DNA from: an uncultured Clostridia bacterium
Lineage (GTDB): Bacteria > Bacillota > Clostridia > Christensenellales > Pumilibacteraceae
DNA length: 47,037 bases
Assembly (NCBI GenBank): GCA_948440265.1
Contig: CAOJOK010000013.1
Location: 1 to 47,037 of the forward strand
Direction: 5' to 3'
Shown here: piece by piece, positions 10,119 to 18,834 of the stretch
Numbering within the stretch: the stretch's first letter is position 1
Layout: every line of letters begins with the position of its first letter
Notes under the pieces: generated by a model
Databases searched by the model: none
Seen by the model: the letters and a program-made list of their open reading frames with translations, nothing else
What the model was told of the DNA's origin: nothing
Translations under genes and position numbers: made by a program

Positions 10119-13100
10119 TCACTGCAATAAGTCCGCAAGCACTTCGTCGATTTCCTTACCTTTTAAGTGGTTCTTTTCCAGAAGTTTCGCCGCAAGCTTA
10201 TCCGCCGCCGCACGGTTTTTCGCAATCAGCTCCACCGCCCTTTTCAGCTGCTCGTTCAAGACGGCGTTCACGCGCTCTCTCACCGCCGCATAGTACGGCG
10301 ACGAGTGCAGAGCGTTTATGTCCATACTCGCAGGACCGATTACTTCGTCCATACCGTACAGGCAAATCATCTGCTGTGCCAATCTCGTGGCGTTTGACAA
10401 ATCGCCGCTTGCGCCCGTGGAAATGCCGTCGCTCTCTCCGTAATACACTATCTCCGCCGCTCTGCCGCCGAGCGCGGTCATTATGTTATCCAAAAGCTCG
10501 CTCTTTGTATACAGGCTTTTGTCTTCCCTGTCCGCCTGCATATATCCGCCGTGCGTGCCGCGCGCGACAATGGTGACGTACGACGGCGTTTCTCCCGAGA
10601 GCTTGCACAGCAGGGCGTGTCCTGCTTCGTGCCGCGCCGTTCTTTCCAGCACGGACTCGCTCCACTTCTTTTTCTCGCCGCCCGTATACGTTTCGAACGC
10701 GTCTTCCAGCACGGCGTCGTCCACCACTCCGTCGTTTGTGCGTATGGCGCTTCGCAGGGCGAACTCCACGACCGATTCCAATTCGGCAAGGCTCATACCT
10801 GCGGAACGCATTGCTATGCTGTCCAGCTCCTCGTCCGACGGCTTCAGATTCTTATTCCCCGAAATCTGCATTTTCAGAAAGTCGGCGCGTTCGTCGCGGC
10901 TCGGCATATCTATCAATATAGCCCTGTCGAAACGGCGCACGAGCGCAGGGTCCAGACTGCGCCCCGTACCGCTCTCGGGCGTATAGTTTGTGGCGGCAAG
11001 CACGAACACGGGTTTATCCGATTCCGTCTTTACGCCGTCCATTTCCGTCAGAAACGCCGTAAGCACGTCGGACGTCAAATCCACCGCGCCGCCGCGCTCC
11101 TTTGCCACGGCGTCTATCTCGTCTATAAACAGTATGCTCGGCGCGTACTTTCTCGCGGTATTGAAAATGTTATGCACGCTTTCCGCTCTGCCCTTTAAAA
11201 ACTCGTTGCCTTCGCAGTTGACGAACGTCACGTCCGACTCGCCTGCGACCGCCTTGGCAAGTTTTGTTTTGCCCGTTCCCGGCGGTCCGTAAAGCAGTAC
11301 GCCGCGCGGCGCGCGCACGCCTGCGCTCACGAACTTTGACGGATTTTTGAGATAGTCGACGAAATAGCCGAGTTCTTCTTTGGCGTCCTGCGCGCCCACG
11401 ACGTCGGCGAATTTCGTTTCGGGTTTGGACACATCGGTCAGCACGTTTCTGCCGTCGCCCGAATCGACTGCGGTTTCCAGACGCAGGTTATACAGCGTTA
11501 TCGTCGCGCACGTCTTATCCGCAGACAGTATCTGCGACGTCTGAAAATTCAGCACCTTGTTTGCGCGTGCAAGCTCGGTCAGCTTTTCCTGCTGGCGCAG
11601 AGCTATGCACTCGTTCAGCACGGCGGCTTCCAGCTCTTTGGGTTTCAAGTATGCCGCTATCTGACCGCGCGCGCCCTTTTCCGACAGCGACTGCATTTCT
11701 TCGGGGCTTATCTCGTCTTCCTTTTCGGTGAGCAGATACAGCGGCACGTCGAGATGCTTGCCCACATAGTCGAACAGGTCGCGCCCTTCGGACGCTATGT
11801 CGTCGAGGTTGAGCACGCCCATATCCTTTTTGGGGTTGCAGACTATGCTGCACAGAATCAGATTTATCTTATTTTCGCGCAGTATCTTTTTGGCGTCTTT
11901 GAGCGTGTCGGCAAAGTGAAGCTCGGCTTTCTTCAACGCCTTTTCGCATTTCTTTCTCGTTTTTTCCGCCGCGAAAACCAATATCACGGGCGCGATTTCG
12001 TCCGAGAAAAGCTCCTTGACTTTCTGCTCCGCCATTGCCAGCGACACTCTGAATTTGATATTTTCTATATCTCCCGAGCGCGCCGCCACTTTTTTCGACT
12101 CCGCCAATCGGAAAAGCTCGAACGTCTCGCGGTATATGAATCCCGCCGTTCTGCCCGTCACCGTTCTCGCGTCGGCATTCGCGCCTTCGGCGAATATTAT
12201 AGCGTACGGAACGTTCTTGTCGCGCTCCACTCTGACGCCTGCTTTCTCATAGCTTCTTGTCTGCTTGTCCAGCTCTCTGCCCGCTATCGTCAGCAGGTGG
12301 TGCGCTTTTAAGCGATTGAACATAACGACGTTGCCTGCCGCGAAGCGGGAGCAGAGAGCTTCGGGGAACAGGTTGCTTTTCGTTACGGGGTTTTTGTCCG
12401 CCGCCAGCGCTTTCATAATTACCTTTTTGGACACGGCGGACAGGTTGGTCACCGTCGGGTCGTCGTACAGCGTTTTGCCTGCGTTGGTCGTGATTATAAT
12501 TACGGCGTCGGTGAACGACACTTCCCTTTCTGTGTAGTTATCGCGCAGTCTGCCTGCGTCGAGCATTTGCAAAAACAGGTGAATGACGACGAGATGTGCC
12601 TTTTCTATCTCGTCGAAAAGCAGTACGCACTTCGGGAATTTCGACACGAAACCCGTCACGTTGCCCTCCCTGCCGTCCTTATACACCTTATTCGAGCCGC
12701 AGAATGCAAGGTTTTCTTCCTTGTCCGCGAACTCGCTCATATCGAAACGCTTGAACGGCCGACGCAGATTCTGCGCCGCCTGTTCGGCAAGAAAGGTTTT
12801 GCCCGTTCCCGGAGGTCCGGCAAACAGAAAGGTCGCAAGCGGCTTCTTTCTGTTTTCCTGCGTCGCGGCGGTCAGCTCCGCCTGAAAATAACCGTACACC
12901 AGCGCGTTTATCGCATCGTCCTGTCCGTACACCGTTTTGCGCAGAGCGTTTTGCAGTTCCAAAGCCTTTTCCACCGCCTGCTGCAGCATTTGCGGTCTCG
13001 GCGGTTTTTCCAGCGCCTTGGCAAAGACTTCCGCTCTTTCCACGGAGTTGCCGCCGCCGCTGTCTTTATGCGCGTCGAAAATGTCGAAGTTAAACGGGGC

Positions 13101-13637
13101 TATTCTCCTTGCCGCGCCAGTTACGCTATTCTCGGGCTGTTTATACGAATCTTTTAATCTCCCGTCCGCTTCGTACTTTTGAAGGAACTCCTTATACTCG
13201 CGGAGTTTGACGTCCGTATCCGTCCGTCTCTTGGCTTTTTTGACAATCTGTTCGTTGACGGCGTCGCTCGGATTTTCCAATATGTATTTCAGCACCAAAT
13301 CCGCCGTCAACGCAGGGACGCGGTACGTCGAAGCGGCATATAGCAGTACCACGCCCAAAAAGCCCATTCCCACGGGGGACGGCGCAATTGTGAATCCGTC
13401 GGTGAGTTCCGTCGCGACGGCGGCTATGTCTATATCGTAATTGGATATTATTTTTGCCGCGGTCTGCAATTCGAGCTTTTCTTCGGGGGTCACGCAGATT
13501 CGCTTGCCGCTTAAAAAGTCTTTGACTTCGCCGAGCAATAAGCCGACAAACAAGTCGGCGGTTGCCGATTTGCCGTTTTCCTTTCCCTTTTTATCCGCGC
13601 GTTCTTTCAGTTCGTCCAACAGGTCGCTGTATGCCAT
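10119..13637 (-). CDS. Clp-type AAA+ / receiver-like / FtsH-type AAA+ / M41 protease fusion
   Basis: This soluble 1172-residue protein has an unusual order of parts. Residues about 1-230 are helical and weakly Clp N-domain-like. About 240-530 is a ClpA/ClpB D2-like AAA+ module with Walker A GPPGTGKT near 274 and Walker B LLFDEIEKAH near 339. About 546-680 looks like a response-regulator receiver without a phospho-Asp. About 745-985 is an FtsH-type AAA+ module with Walker A GPPGTGKT near 781 and Walker B ILFIDEIDAV. About 995-1172 is an M41 zinc peptidase with His1003, Glu1004, His1007 and Asp1079. No transmembrane segment is visible, unlike true FtsH. The FtsH pore motif seems to be missing. 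A likely role is ATP-driven proteolysis in the cytoplasm, with unknown substrates. The start at 13637 follows GAGGTGAT, and the promoter is at 13675-13703. Confidence 0.93.
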   Translation of the reverse strand: MAYSDLLDELKERADKKGKENGKSATADLFVGLLLGEVKDFLSGKRICVTPEEKLELQTAAKIISNYDIDIAAVATELTDGFTIAPSPVGMGFLGVVLLYAASTYRVPALTADLVLKYILENPSDAVNEQIVKKAKRRTDTDVKLREYKEFLQKYEADGRLKDSYKQPENSVTGAARRIAPFNFDIFDAHKDSGGGNSVERAEVFAKALEKPPRPQMLQQAVEKALELQNALRKTVYGQDDAINALVYGYFQAELTAATQENRKKPLATFLFAGPPGTGKTFLAEQAAQNLRRPFKRFDMSEFADKEENLAFCGSNKVYKDGREGNVTGFVSKFPKCVLLFDEIEKAHLVVIHLFLQMLDAGRLRDNYTEREVSFTDAVIIITTNAGKTLYDDPTVTNLSAVSKKVIMKALAADKNPVTKSNLFPEALCSRFAAGNVVMFNRLKAHHLLTIAGRELDKQTRSYEKAGVRVERDKNVPYAIIFAEGANADARTVTGRTAGFIYRETFELFRLAESKKVAARSGDIENIKFRVSLAMAEQKVKELFSDEIAPVILVFAAEKTRKKCEKALKKAELHFADTLKDAKKILRENKINLILCSIVCNPKKDMGVLNLDDIASEGRDLFDYVGKHLDVPLYLLTEKEDEISPEEMQSLSEKGARGQIAAYLKPKELEAAVLNECIALRQQEKLTELARANKVLNFQTSQILSADKTCATITLYNLRLETAVDSGDGRNVLTDVSKPETKFADVVGAQDAKEELGYFVDYLKNPSKFVSAGVRAPRGVLLYGPPGTGKTKLAKAVAGESDVTFVNCEGNEFLKGRAESVHNIFNTARKYAPSILFIDEIDAVAKERGGAVDLTSDVLTAFLTEMDGVKTESDKPVFVLAATNYTPESGTGRSLDPALVRRFDRAILIDMPSRDERADFLKMQISGNKNLKPSDEELDSIAMRSAGMSLAELESVVEFALRSAIRTNDGVVDDAVLEDAFETYTGGEKKKWSESVLERTARHEAGHALLCKLSGETPSYVTIVARGTHGGYMQADREDKSLYTKSELLDNIMTALGGRAAEIVYYGESDGISTGASGDLSNATRLAQQMICLYGMDEVIGPASMDINALHSSPYYAAVRERVNAVLNEQLKRAVELIAKNRAAADKLAAKLLEKNHLKGKEIDEVLADLLQ

Positions 13638-13674
13638 TTTATCACCTCGCTTGCCCTTTCTTTCCCTATATACA

Positions 13675-13703
13675 ATTATAAGGGAAATTGTCGAAAAAAG
13701 CAA
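13675..13703 (-). promoter_or_regulatory. Predicted sigma-A promoter of the AAA+ fusion gene
   Basis: On the minus strand TTGCTT (13698-13703) is followed by 17 bases and a perfect TATAAT (13675-13680). The leader is about 30 bases. The promoter makes the gene independent of the EIIC gene 82 bases upstream. Confidence 0.65.
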
Positions 13704-13719
13704 GCGAAGTCGTTTGCCG

Positions 13720-14988
13720 TCACTTCGGCAATTTCATATCGCCGAATTTTATCCAGCCGAGTTTTCTCATAAGTTCACTTGTGCCGAGCGCGACGGCGGC
13801 AGGGACTATTATATAGCACACGAGCACGCCTATCAGCGTATACCACCAGCTCATTCCGTTTGCCATAGAAACGGAGAAGGTCTGTATCACGCCCACAAGC
13901 CCTGCCGTGCCCATTCCCGAGCCGCTTGCGTCGCACATAAGTCCGAATACCGCCGCAGACAGCGGTCCGCTTACCGCCGAGGCAATCACCGCAGGCAGGA
14001 GTATGCGCGGATTTTTGGCAAGGTTGGGGATTTGCAGCATACTCGTGCCGATACCCTGCGAAACCAGTCCGCCCCATTTGTTTTCCCGAAAAGACGCTAC
14101 GGCGAAACCGACCATATGCGCGCAGCACCCTGCGCACGCCGCGCCTGCGGCAAGTCCGACCGACTGCGCAAGGTCGGGCGTTATGAGCGCGTTCCCCGCG
14201 CCGAACAGCATTACGCCGAATGCCGCGCTGGAGGTGGGCAGAGTCAGCATAAGTCCCATTACGACGGCGACGATTATGCCGAACACAATCGGACTCCACT
14301 TTATCGCCATTGCTATCCACTTTCCGAACAGTGCGAACAGTATGCCGAAGGGTATGCCCAGAGCCATACCTGCCGCGCTTCCCGTGATTATGCCGATAAG
14401 CGGTATCAGCACTATATCTATGGGGGTTTTGCCCTCGACGAGCGAACAGATTTCTATGCAGAACACCGCCGCAAAATACGCCGCCACGGGGTCGCCTATC
14501 GTTATGGACGGGTTTAAAGACGCGCCGTAAATATTCACGCCGCTCATTGCGAAAATATTGGTCATATTCGCGCCTATCATTCCTGCCGCCGCCGCCGTGA
14601 ACGTCGTCAGTTTCTTTGCCTTGAAGCTGTGCGCTATGCCGACACCTATGCCTGCGCCCATTATCATTTTCGCCGCCGTGCCTATGTACGATATGATTTT
14701 GCCGACGACGTTGCTCTCGCCGACGAGCTTGCCTATCTGACCTATTATCGTGCCCGCAATCAGCGTGCAGAACAGTCCGAGCGCCATACCCGAAAACGCG
14801 TCTATGAGATAGCGTTTTACGGCGCGTTTCATAAAGCCCTTAAAGCCGCCGTCTTTCGCGTTTTCCTGCGCGGTTTCCTTTTCCGAAGCTCCGCCGTCTT
14901 TGTTCTCCTGCGTTTTTACACATTCCTGCTCTGCCGTATCGTCAGCGGCAATTTCGGTATTTTCGCCGATTTCTTCGTCGTTTGTCAT
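13720..14988 (-). CDS. PTS EIIC-type membrane protein (EIIC_2 family)
   Basis: This 422-residue integral membrane protein belongs to the family of PTS sugar transporter IIC-like proteins that stand alone without IIA/IIB domains. About ten hydrophobic segments follow residue 60. They include the Gly-rich MIMGAGIGVGIAHSFKAKK, the GDPVAAYFAAVFCIEI region and the late LPAVIASAVSGPLSAAVFG. The first 55 residues are unusually acidic and hydrophilic (many Glu, Asp, Asn), probably a cytoplasmic tail. No PTS phosphocarrier gene is nearby, so PTS function is uncertain and the substrate is unknown. GGGAG lies about 9 bases before the ATG. It has its own promoter (15021-15049), and the AAA+ protease gene follows 82 bases downstream. 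Confidence 0.88.
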   Translation of the reverse strand: MTNDEEIGENTEIAADDTAEQECVKTQENKDGGASEKETAQENAKDGGFKGFMKRAVKRYLIDAFSGMALGLFCTLIAGTIIGQIGKLVGESNVVGKIISYIGTAAKMIMGAGIGVGIAHSFKAKKLTTFTAAAAGMIGANMTNIFAMSGVNIYGASLNPSITIGDPVAAYFAAVFCIEICSLVEGKTPIDIVLIPLIGIITGSAAGMALGIPFGILFALFGKWIAMAIKWSPIVFGIIVAVVMGLMLTLPTSSAAFGVMLFGAGNALITPDLAQSVGLAAGAACAGCCAHMVGFAVASFRENKWGGLVSQGIGTSMLQIPNLAKNPRILLPAVIASAVSGPLSAAVFGLMCDASGSGMGTAGLVGVIQTFSVSMANGMSWWYTLIGVLVCYIIVPAAVALGTSELMRKLGWIKFGDMKLPK

Positions 14989-15020
14989 AGTCCTGTCTCC
15001 CGTCTTTCAAATTCAAAAAA

Positions 15021-15049
15021 AGTATATCACAACAAGACGAAAACCGCAA
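15021..15049 (-). promoter_or_regulatory. Predicted sigma-A promoter of the EIIC gene
   Basis: On the minus strand TTGCGG (15044-15049) is followed by 17 bases and TATACT (15021-15026). It is about 30 bases before the start codon and back-to-back with the promoter of the DUF1349 gene. Confidence 0.6.
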
Positions 15050-15080
15050 GAAAATCGCGTACTTCGAGTTTACAATTTAT

Positions 15081-15109
15081 TTTACTTTTTGAGCAATTTG
15101 TGATACAAT
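15081..15109 (+). promoter_or_regulatory. Predicted sigma-A promoter of the DUF1349 gene
   Basis: TTTACT (15081-15086), 17 bases, then TACAAT (15104-15109). The leader is about 25 bases. Confidence 0.6.
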
Positions 15110-15139
15110 GTGTGAAATAAGACTTGGACGGAGTTTATT

Positions 15140-15727
15140 ATGAATTTTGATTTGGAAAAATGCGAGTGGATAAATCAGCCGAAGCGGACGAGAGTATCGA
15201 AAGACGGGATAGAGATAATCACCGAGCCGCACACCGATTTATGGCAAAGGACGTATTACGGTTTCAGAAACGACAACGCGCACATTCTGCAAATGCAGAC
15301 AGGCGAAAAATTTTTCTCGTTCACCGTAAAGACGGAGTTTGACGGCAAAAGGCGTTTCGACCAATGCGGCATAGCGGTCTATCTCGACTGCGACAATTGG
15401 CTTAAAGCTTCCGTCGAGTATGAAAACGACGAGTTTCAGCGGCTGGGCAGCGTGGTTACGAACAACGGATATTCCGATTGGGCGACAGCGGATATTTCCG
15501 CAGACATAAAAACCGTTTGGTACAGGTTGAGCCGCAGAAATTCCGATTTCTGCATAGAAAGCAGTTTCGACGGTATGCATTTCAAGCAAATGCGAATCTG
15601 CCATTTATTCGAGGGCGCGGAACAAATAAGCTTCGGCATTTACGCCTGCAGTCCCGAAGATTCTTCGTTTAAAGCCGTCTTTCGCGAAATCAAAGTCGGC
15701 GAATGTATCTGGAAAGAGCATAAGTAA
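15140..15727 (+). CDS. DUF1349 family protein (concanavalin-like fold)
   Basis: This 195-residue protein matches the DUF1349 family, a single beta-sandwich related to concanavalin A-like lectin and glucanase folds. The family is often called regulation-of-enolase protein 1-like. Visible conserved stretches are the opening WINQPKRTRVSKDGIEI, the core CGIAVYLDCDNWLKASVEY, WYRLSRRNSDFCIESSFDG and the late FGIYACSPEDSSF. There is no signal peptide, so it acts in the cytoplasm. Family members may bind sugars, but no reaction is established. GGAG sits 6 bases before the ATG. It is monocistronic, with its own promoter and a strong shared terminator, and faces the GH3 operon. Confidence 0.9.
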   Translation: MNFDLEKCEWINQPKRTRVSKDGIEIITEPHTDLWQRTYYGFRNDNAHILQMQTGEKFFSFTVKTEFDGKRRFDQCGIAVYLDCDNWLKASVEYENDEFQRLGSVVTNNGYSDWATADISADIKTVWYRLSRRNSDFCIESSFDGMHFKQMRICHLFEGAEQISFGIYACSPEDSSFKAVFREIKVGECIWKEHK

Positions 15728-15750
15728 TCCCCCCTCCTTATCGCATAAGA

Positions 15751-15783
15751 AAAGAGCGAAGATTTACGGTATCTTCGCTCTTT
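15751..15783. terminator. Two-way terminator between DUF1349 and GH3 genes
   Basis: A perfect 13-bp stem (15751-15763 with 15771-15783) encloses a seven-base loop. T-rich stretches follow on both strands (TTTGTTTTATTT on plus, TTTTCTTAT on minus). It serves both convergent genes. Confidence 0.9.
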
Positions 15784-15810
15784 GTTTTATTTCGCAATCT
15801 TTCGGGAAAG

Positions 15811-18800
15811 TTATTCCTTTACGGGAGCTTTTTCCGACTTTTTCTTTATCTTGATTATTCCCAAAATGCACAGCGTCCACACGACGAAGCCGCCCACGAC
15901 GAGCACATCCAGCGCGACGAGCAGCGGCACCCACCAAGGGAATACCTTTACGCCGTCGCCTATCAGAGAGCCTTTTTCCAGTCCCTGCGCCGTTTCCGCA
16001 TAGTTCAGCGTGTCCGCATAAGTGTACAGAATATCCTTTGCCGATTTGAATATGGCTTTTTTGGCGGTGTCGCTCGTCCTGTCGTCGAACGCCACGAGCG
16101 AGCTGTCCGTCCATAAAAGCATACTGTTTCCCGCGCGCACGCACTCGTCCACGTCGTGCATTATGTCGCTTGCCGCACTGCCCTTGTTTATGTCGAGCGC
16201 GCCCTTTGCACACTGGTAATAGTCGGTTATGACGGTGCCGTCGAAGCCCCATTCGTCGCGCAGTACCTGCGTCAGCATTGCGTGACTGCCCGAAGCCCTT
16301 GCCGCGCCCACGCGGTCTATCGAGCTCATCATAGCGTTTGCGCCGCCCTTTTTGACGAGTATCTCGAAGGGCAGAAGATAGTTTTCTCTCAGGTTCTGTT
16401 CGGTGAGCCATTTATACGCCGCGCCCCTGCCCGACTCCACGTCGTTGACGGCAATGTGTTTGACGTACGCCGTCACGCCGTTCTTCTTCGCGCCCAAAAC
16501 GTGGTAAGCGCACATAACTCCCGAAAGCCGCGCGTCTTCGCTGTAATACTCGAAGTTTCTGCCGCCCGTCGGACTTCTGTGCAGGTTGGCGCCCGGTCCG
16601 TACCAGCCCGTCAGCCCGAGAGCTGTGCCTTCTTCGCCGATTGCCATACCGACCTGATACGCCGTATACCAATCCCACGTTGACGCCAGCACGGTGCTTG
16701 ACGGATAGTTGACCGCTTTCAGGTTGCCCTGACCCGTGACTTGGTTGTTGAAGCCGCTGGGTCCGTCGCCTGCCTTGGTTTCCGCCTTATTCAGCGATTT
16801 TATCTCTATTGTGCCGAAGCCGCCCTGCACTATGAGCTTGCACATCTGCTCCATAGTGAGCTGTCCGACGAGAGCGTCCCACAGAGGGTCGTCGTATTCG
16901 AGTCCGAAAACGTGTTCGATTTGCAGTCCTGCGTCCACGCCGAAAGACGGCTTAACGTCTATATCGATATCTTTCTGTTTTATCTGAACGCGGTAGGAGT
17001 CGTCTATGAGCTTCTGCCCTGCGTCGCGCTTTAACCTGCTTTTCGGGAAAGTTCCCTCGAAATCGGCTCTTGTCAGGTAGGTGATTTTTACGGGTTCGTC
17101 GCCGCCGTCTACGGAATGACCGTTTTTCATAAGCGGTTCGTTTACCGTGCTCTTGGCGCCGCTGACCGTATTCGTATAGGTGGTAAATCTGTTCTCCACC
17201 TTATGACCGGTTACGCTGTCGACTTCATAGCGGATACCGCCCCTGCCGACATTGAATCTGTAACTGTTTCTGCCGTCGGCATTTCCCGTCACGGCAAGCG
17301 TGTGCGCGTCCGTGCGCAGGCTTACCGTATACTCGCCTTCTTCCAGCTCATAGCCCATAAAGCCGTTGTTATTCCTGTCATAGCAGTCATAGCTTTTCAT
17401 ATCTTCCACGGGAATTTCCAGCTTGACCGTTTCTATTTTGCCCGGTTCCAAAAGCGCGGTCTTATGGAAAGCCAGCAGGTTTACTTCCGACTTTTCTATG
17501 CCGCCGTTATAATAAGGCGGAGTGTAGTATACCTGCACGACGTCCTTGCCTGCGGTTTTGCCCGTGTTTTTCACGGCGAGTTCCAGCTTTATGACGTCGC
17601 CTTTTTGCAGGGTTTCGCCATCGCGGTGAGAACAGTCGGTAAGCGTCCATTCGAACGTCGTATAGCTCTTGCCGAAGCCGAACGGATACTGCACGACGCC
17701 GTTATAGCCCTTGCCGTATTCGTTCTGCACGCCGTCGAAATAGTGTTCGGCGTCCGCCGTTTCGTACCACTTATATCCGACATAGATGTCTTCGGCATAG
17801 TCGGAATATTTATTGGTTCTCATACCCACGGACTCGTCGGGGTGAATGTCCTTATAAGTGCTTACGCCTTCCCTTGCGGAGTTCACATAGGACGGTGCGG
17901 ACGCAAGGTCATATGCCCAAGTGTCGGACACTTTGCCCGACGGGTTGACTTCTCCCGTCAGTATTCTGCCTATGCCGACCGTGCCGCGCGTGCCGGGCAG
18001 TCCCATAAACAGTACGGAATCTATCTTGTCGTTGTTCTGCACGAAGCCGAGTTCCATAGGGTTGGACGTGTTCAGCACCACGATTACCTTGTCGAACGAC
18101 GAGCAGACGACTTGCAGCATATACTCCTCGAGCTCTGATATCGACTGCTGTTTTCTGTCGCTGCTGTCCGCGCCCGTTGCGACGTACTGTTTCTGCGAAT
18201 AGTCGTTGCCTTCGCCGAGCAGACGTCCCAAAACGACGATTGCCGTATCGGAATAGGATTTTGCGTGCGACATAAGTTCGTCGGTATAAAAGCTCTCGGG
18301 GGCTTCGTAGACGCCGTATATATCCTTATACTCGGCTTCGCCGCTGGCTTCTATGACATAGTTGCCGCCGCTTTTCTTCACGCGGACATAGCCGAGCTTT
18401 TCATAGGCTTCGGCAAGCTTCTCGTTGTAGGAAAGCCCCACTTCCTTCAGTCCGCCGAGAAAAGTTATCAGGTCGTTTCTCGAACCCGTGCCGCTTCCCG
18501 TGCCTTGCGGTATGAATCCCGAATCGCAGCCTGCCCAGCCGAATACGTTTACTTTATTTGTTTTCAGAGGCAGTGCGCCGTTGTTTTTCAAGAGTACCGC
18601 GCCTTCGGCTTCCACCTGTGCGGCAAGCGCGTTTCCGCGCTCTCTCGCCGCCACGGTGTTTTGACTGTTTTCGTTCAGTCCGAAGCCGCAGACAAATTGC
18701 GTTATTATGTTCTTATACGTCGCGCAGAGGATATTGCCTATTATCAGCGCAACCGTTATGACTGCCATAACGGCAAAACATATTATCGCCGTTATGCGCT

Positions 18801-18819
18801 TCTTCTTTGTATTTTCCAT
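15811..18819 (-). CDS. Membrane-anchored GH3 beta-glucosidase-type enzyme, permuted domains
   Basis: This 1002-residue glycoside hydrolase family 3 protein has its domains in reversed order. A transmembrane helix (residues about 10-33) is followed by the alpha/beta sandwich domain (EGAVLLKNNGALPL near 70 to VNPSGKVSDTWAYDL near 310). An FN3-like domain follows (AVKNTGKTAGKDVVQVYYT, about 410-490). The catalytic TIM barrel comes last (about 640-900), with GRNFEYYSED, KH near 787 and the nucleophile Asp near 865 in GTVITDYYQ. A second transmembrane helix (about 955-985) ends the protein in a Lys-rich tail. It should act outside the cell on beta-linked glucosides or xylosides, but the substrate cannot be read. 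It starts 15 bases after the lipoprotein gene stop and shares its operon. Confidence 0.95.
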   Translation of the reverse strand: MENTKKKRITAIICFAVMAVITVALIIGNILCATYKNIITQFVCGFGLNENSQNTVAARERGNALAAQVEAEGAVLLKNNGALPLKTNKVNVFGWAGCDSGFIPQGTGSGTGSRNDLITFLGGLKEVGLSYNEKLAEAYEKLGYVRVKKSGGNYVIEASGEAEYKDIYGVYEAPESFYTDELMSHAKSYSDTAIVVLGRLLGEGNDYSQKQYVATGADSSDRKQQSISELEEYMLQVVCSSFDKVIVVLNTSNPMELGFVQNNDKIDSVLFMGLPGTRGTVGIGRILTGEVNPSGKVSDTWAYDLASAPSYVNSAREGVSTYKDIHPDESVGMRTNKYSDYAEDIYVGYKWYETADAEHYFDGVQNEYGKGYNGVVQYPFGFGKSYTTFEWTLTDCSHRDGETLQKGDVIKLELAVKNTGKTAGKDVVQVYYTPPYYNGGIEKSEVNLLAFHKTALLEPGKIETVKLEIPVEDMKSYDCYDRNNNGFMGYELEEGEYTVSLRTDAHTLAVTGNADGRNSYRFNVGRGGIRYEVDSVTGHKVENRFTTYTNTVSGAKSTVNEPLMKNGHSVDGGDEPVKITYLTRADFEGTFPKSRLKRDAGQKLIDDSYRVQIKQKDIDIDVKPSFGVDAGLQIEHVFGLEYDDPLWDALVGQLTMEQMCKLIVQGGFGTIEIKSLNKAETKAGDGPSGFNNQVTGQGNLKAVNYPSSTVLASTWDWYTAYQVGMAIGEEGTALGLTGWYGPGANLHRSPTGGRNFEYYSEDARLSGVMCAYHVLGAKKNGVTAYVKHIAVNDVESGRGAAYKWLTEQNLRENYLLPFEILVKKGGANAMMSSIDRVGAARASGSHAMLTQVLRDEWGFDGTVITDYYQCAKGALDINKGSAASDIMHDVDECVRAGNSMLLWTDSSLVAFDDRTSDTAKKAIFKSAKDILYTYADTLNYAETAQGLEKGSLIGDGVKVFPWWVPLLVALDVLVVGGFVVWTLCILGIIKIKKKSEKAPVKE

Positions 18820-18834
18820 TAAGCTCCCCTTTTC

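Noticed and set aside
13638..13703. Extra 22 residues before the AAA+ fusion
   Set aside because: They overlap the predicted promoter, and GAGGTGAT directs the start at 13637.
13720..14988. Functional link between the EIIC-type protein and a complete sugar PTS
   Set aside because: No EI, HPr, EIIA or EIIB gene is present in the window.
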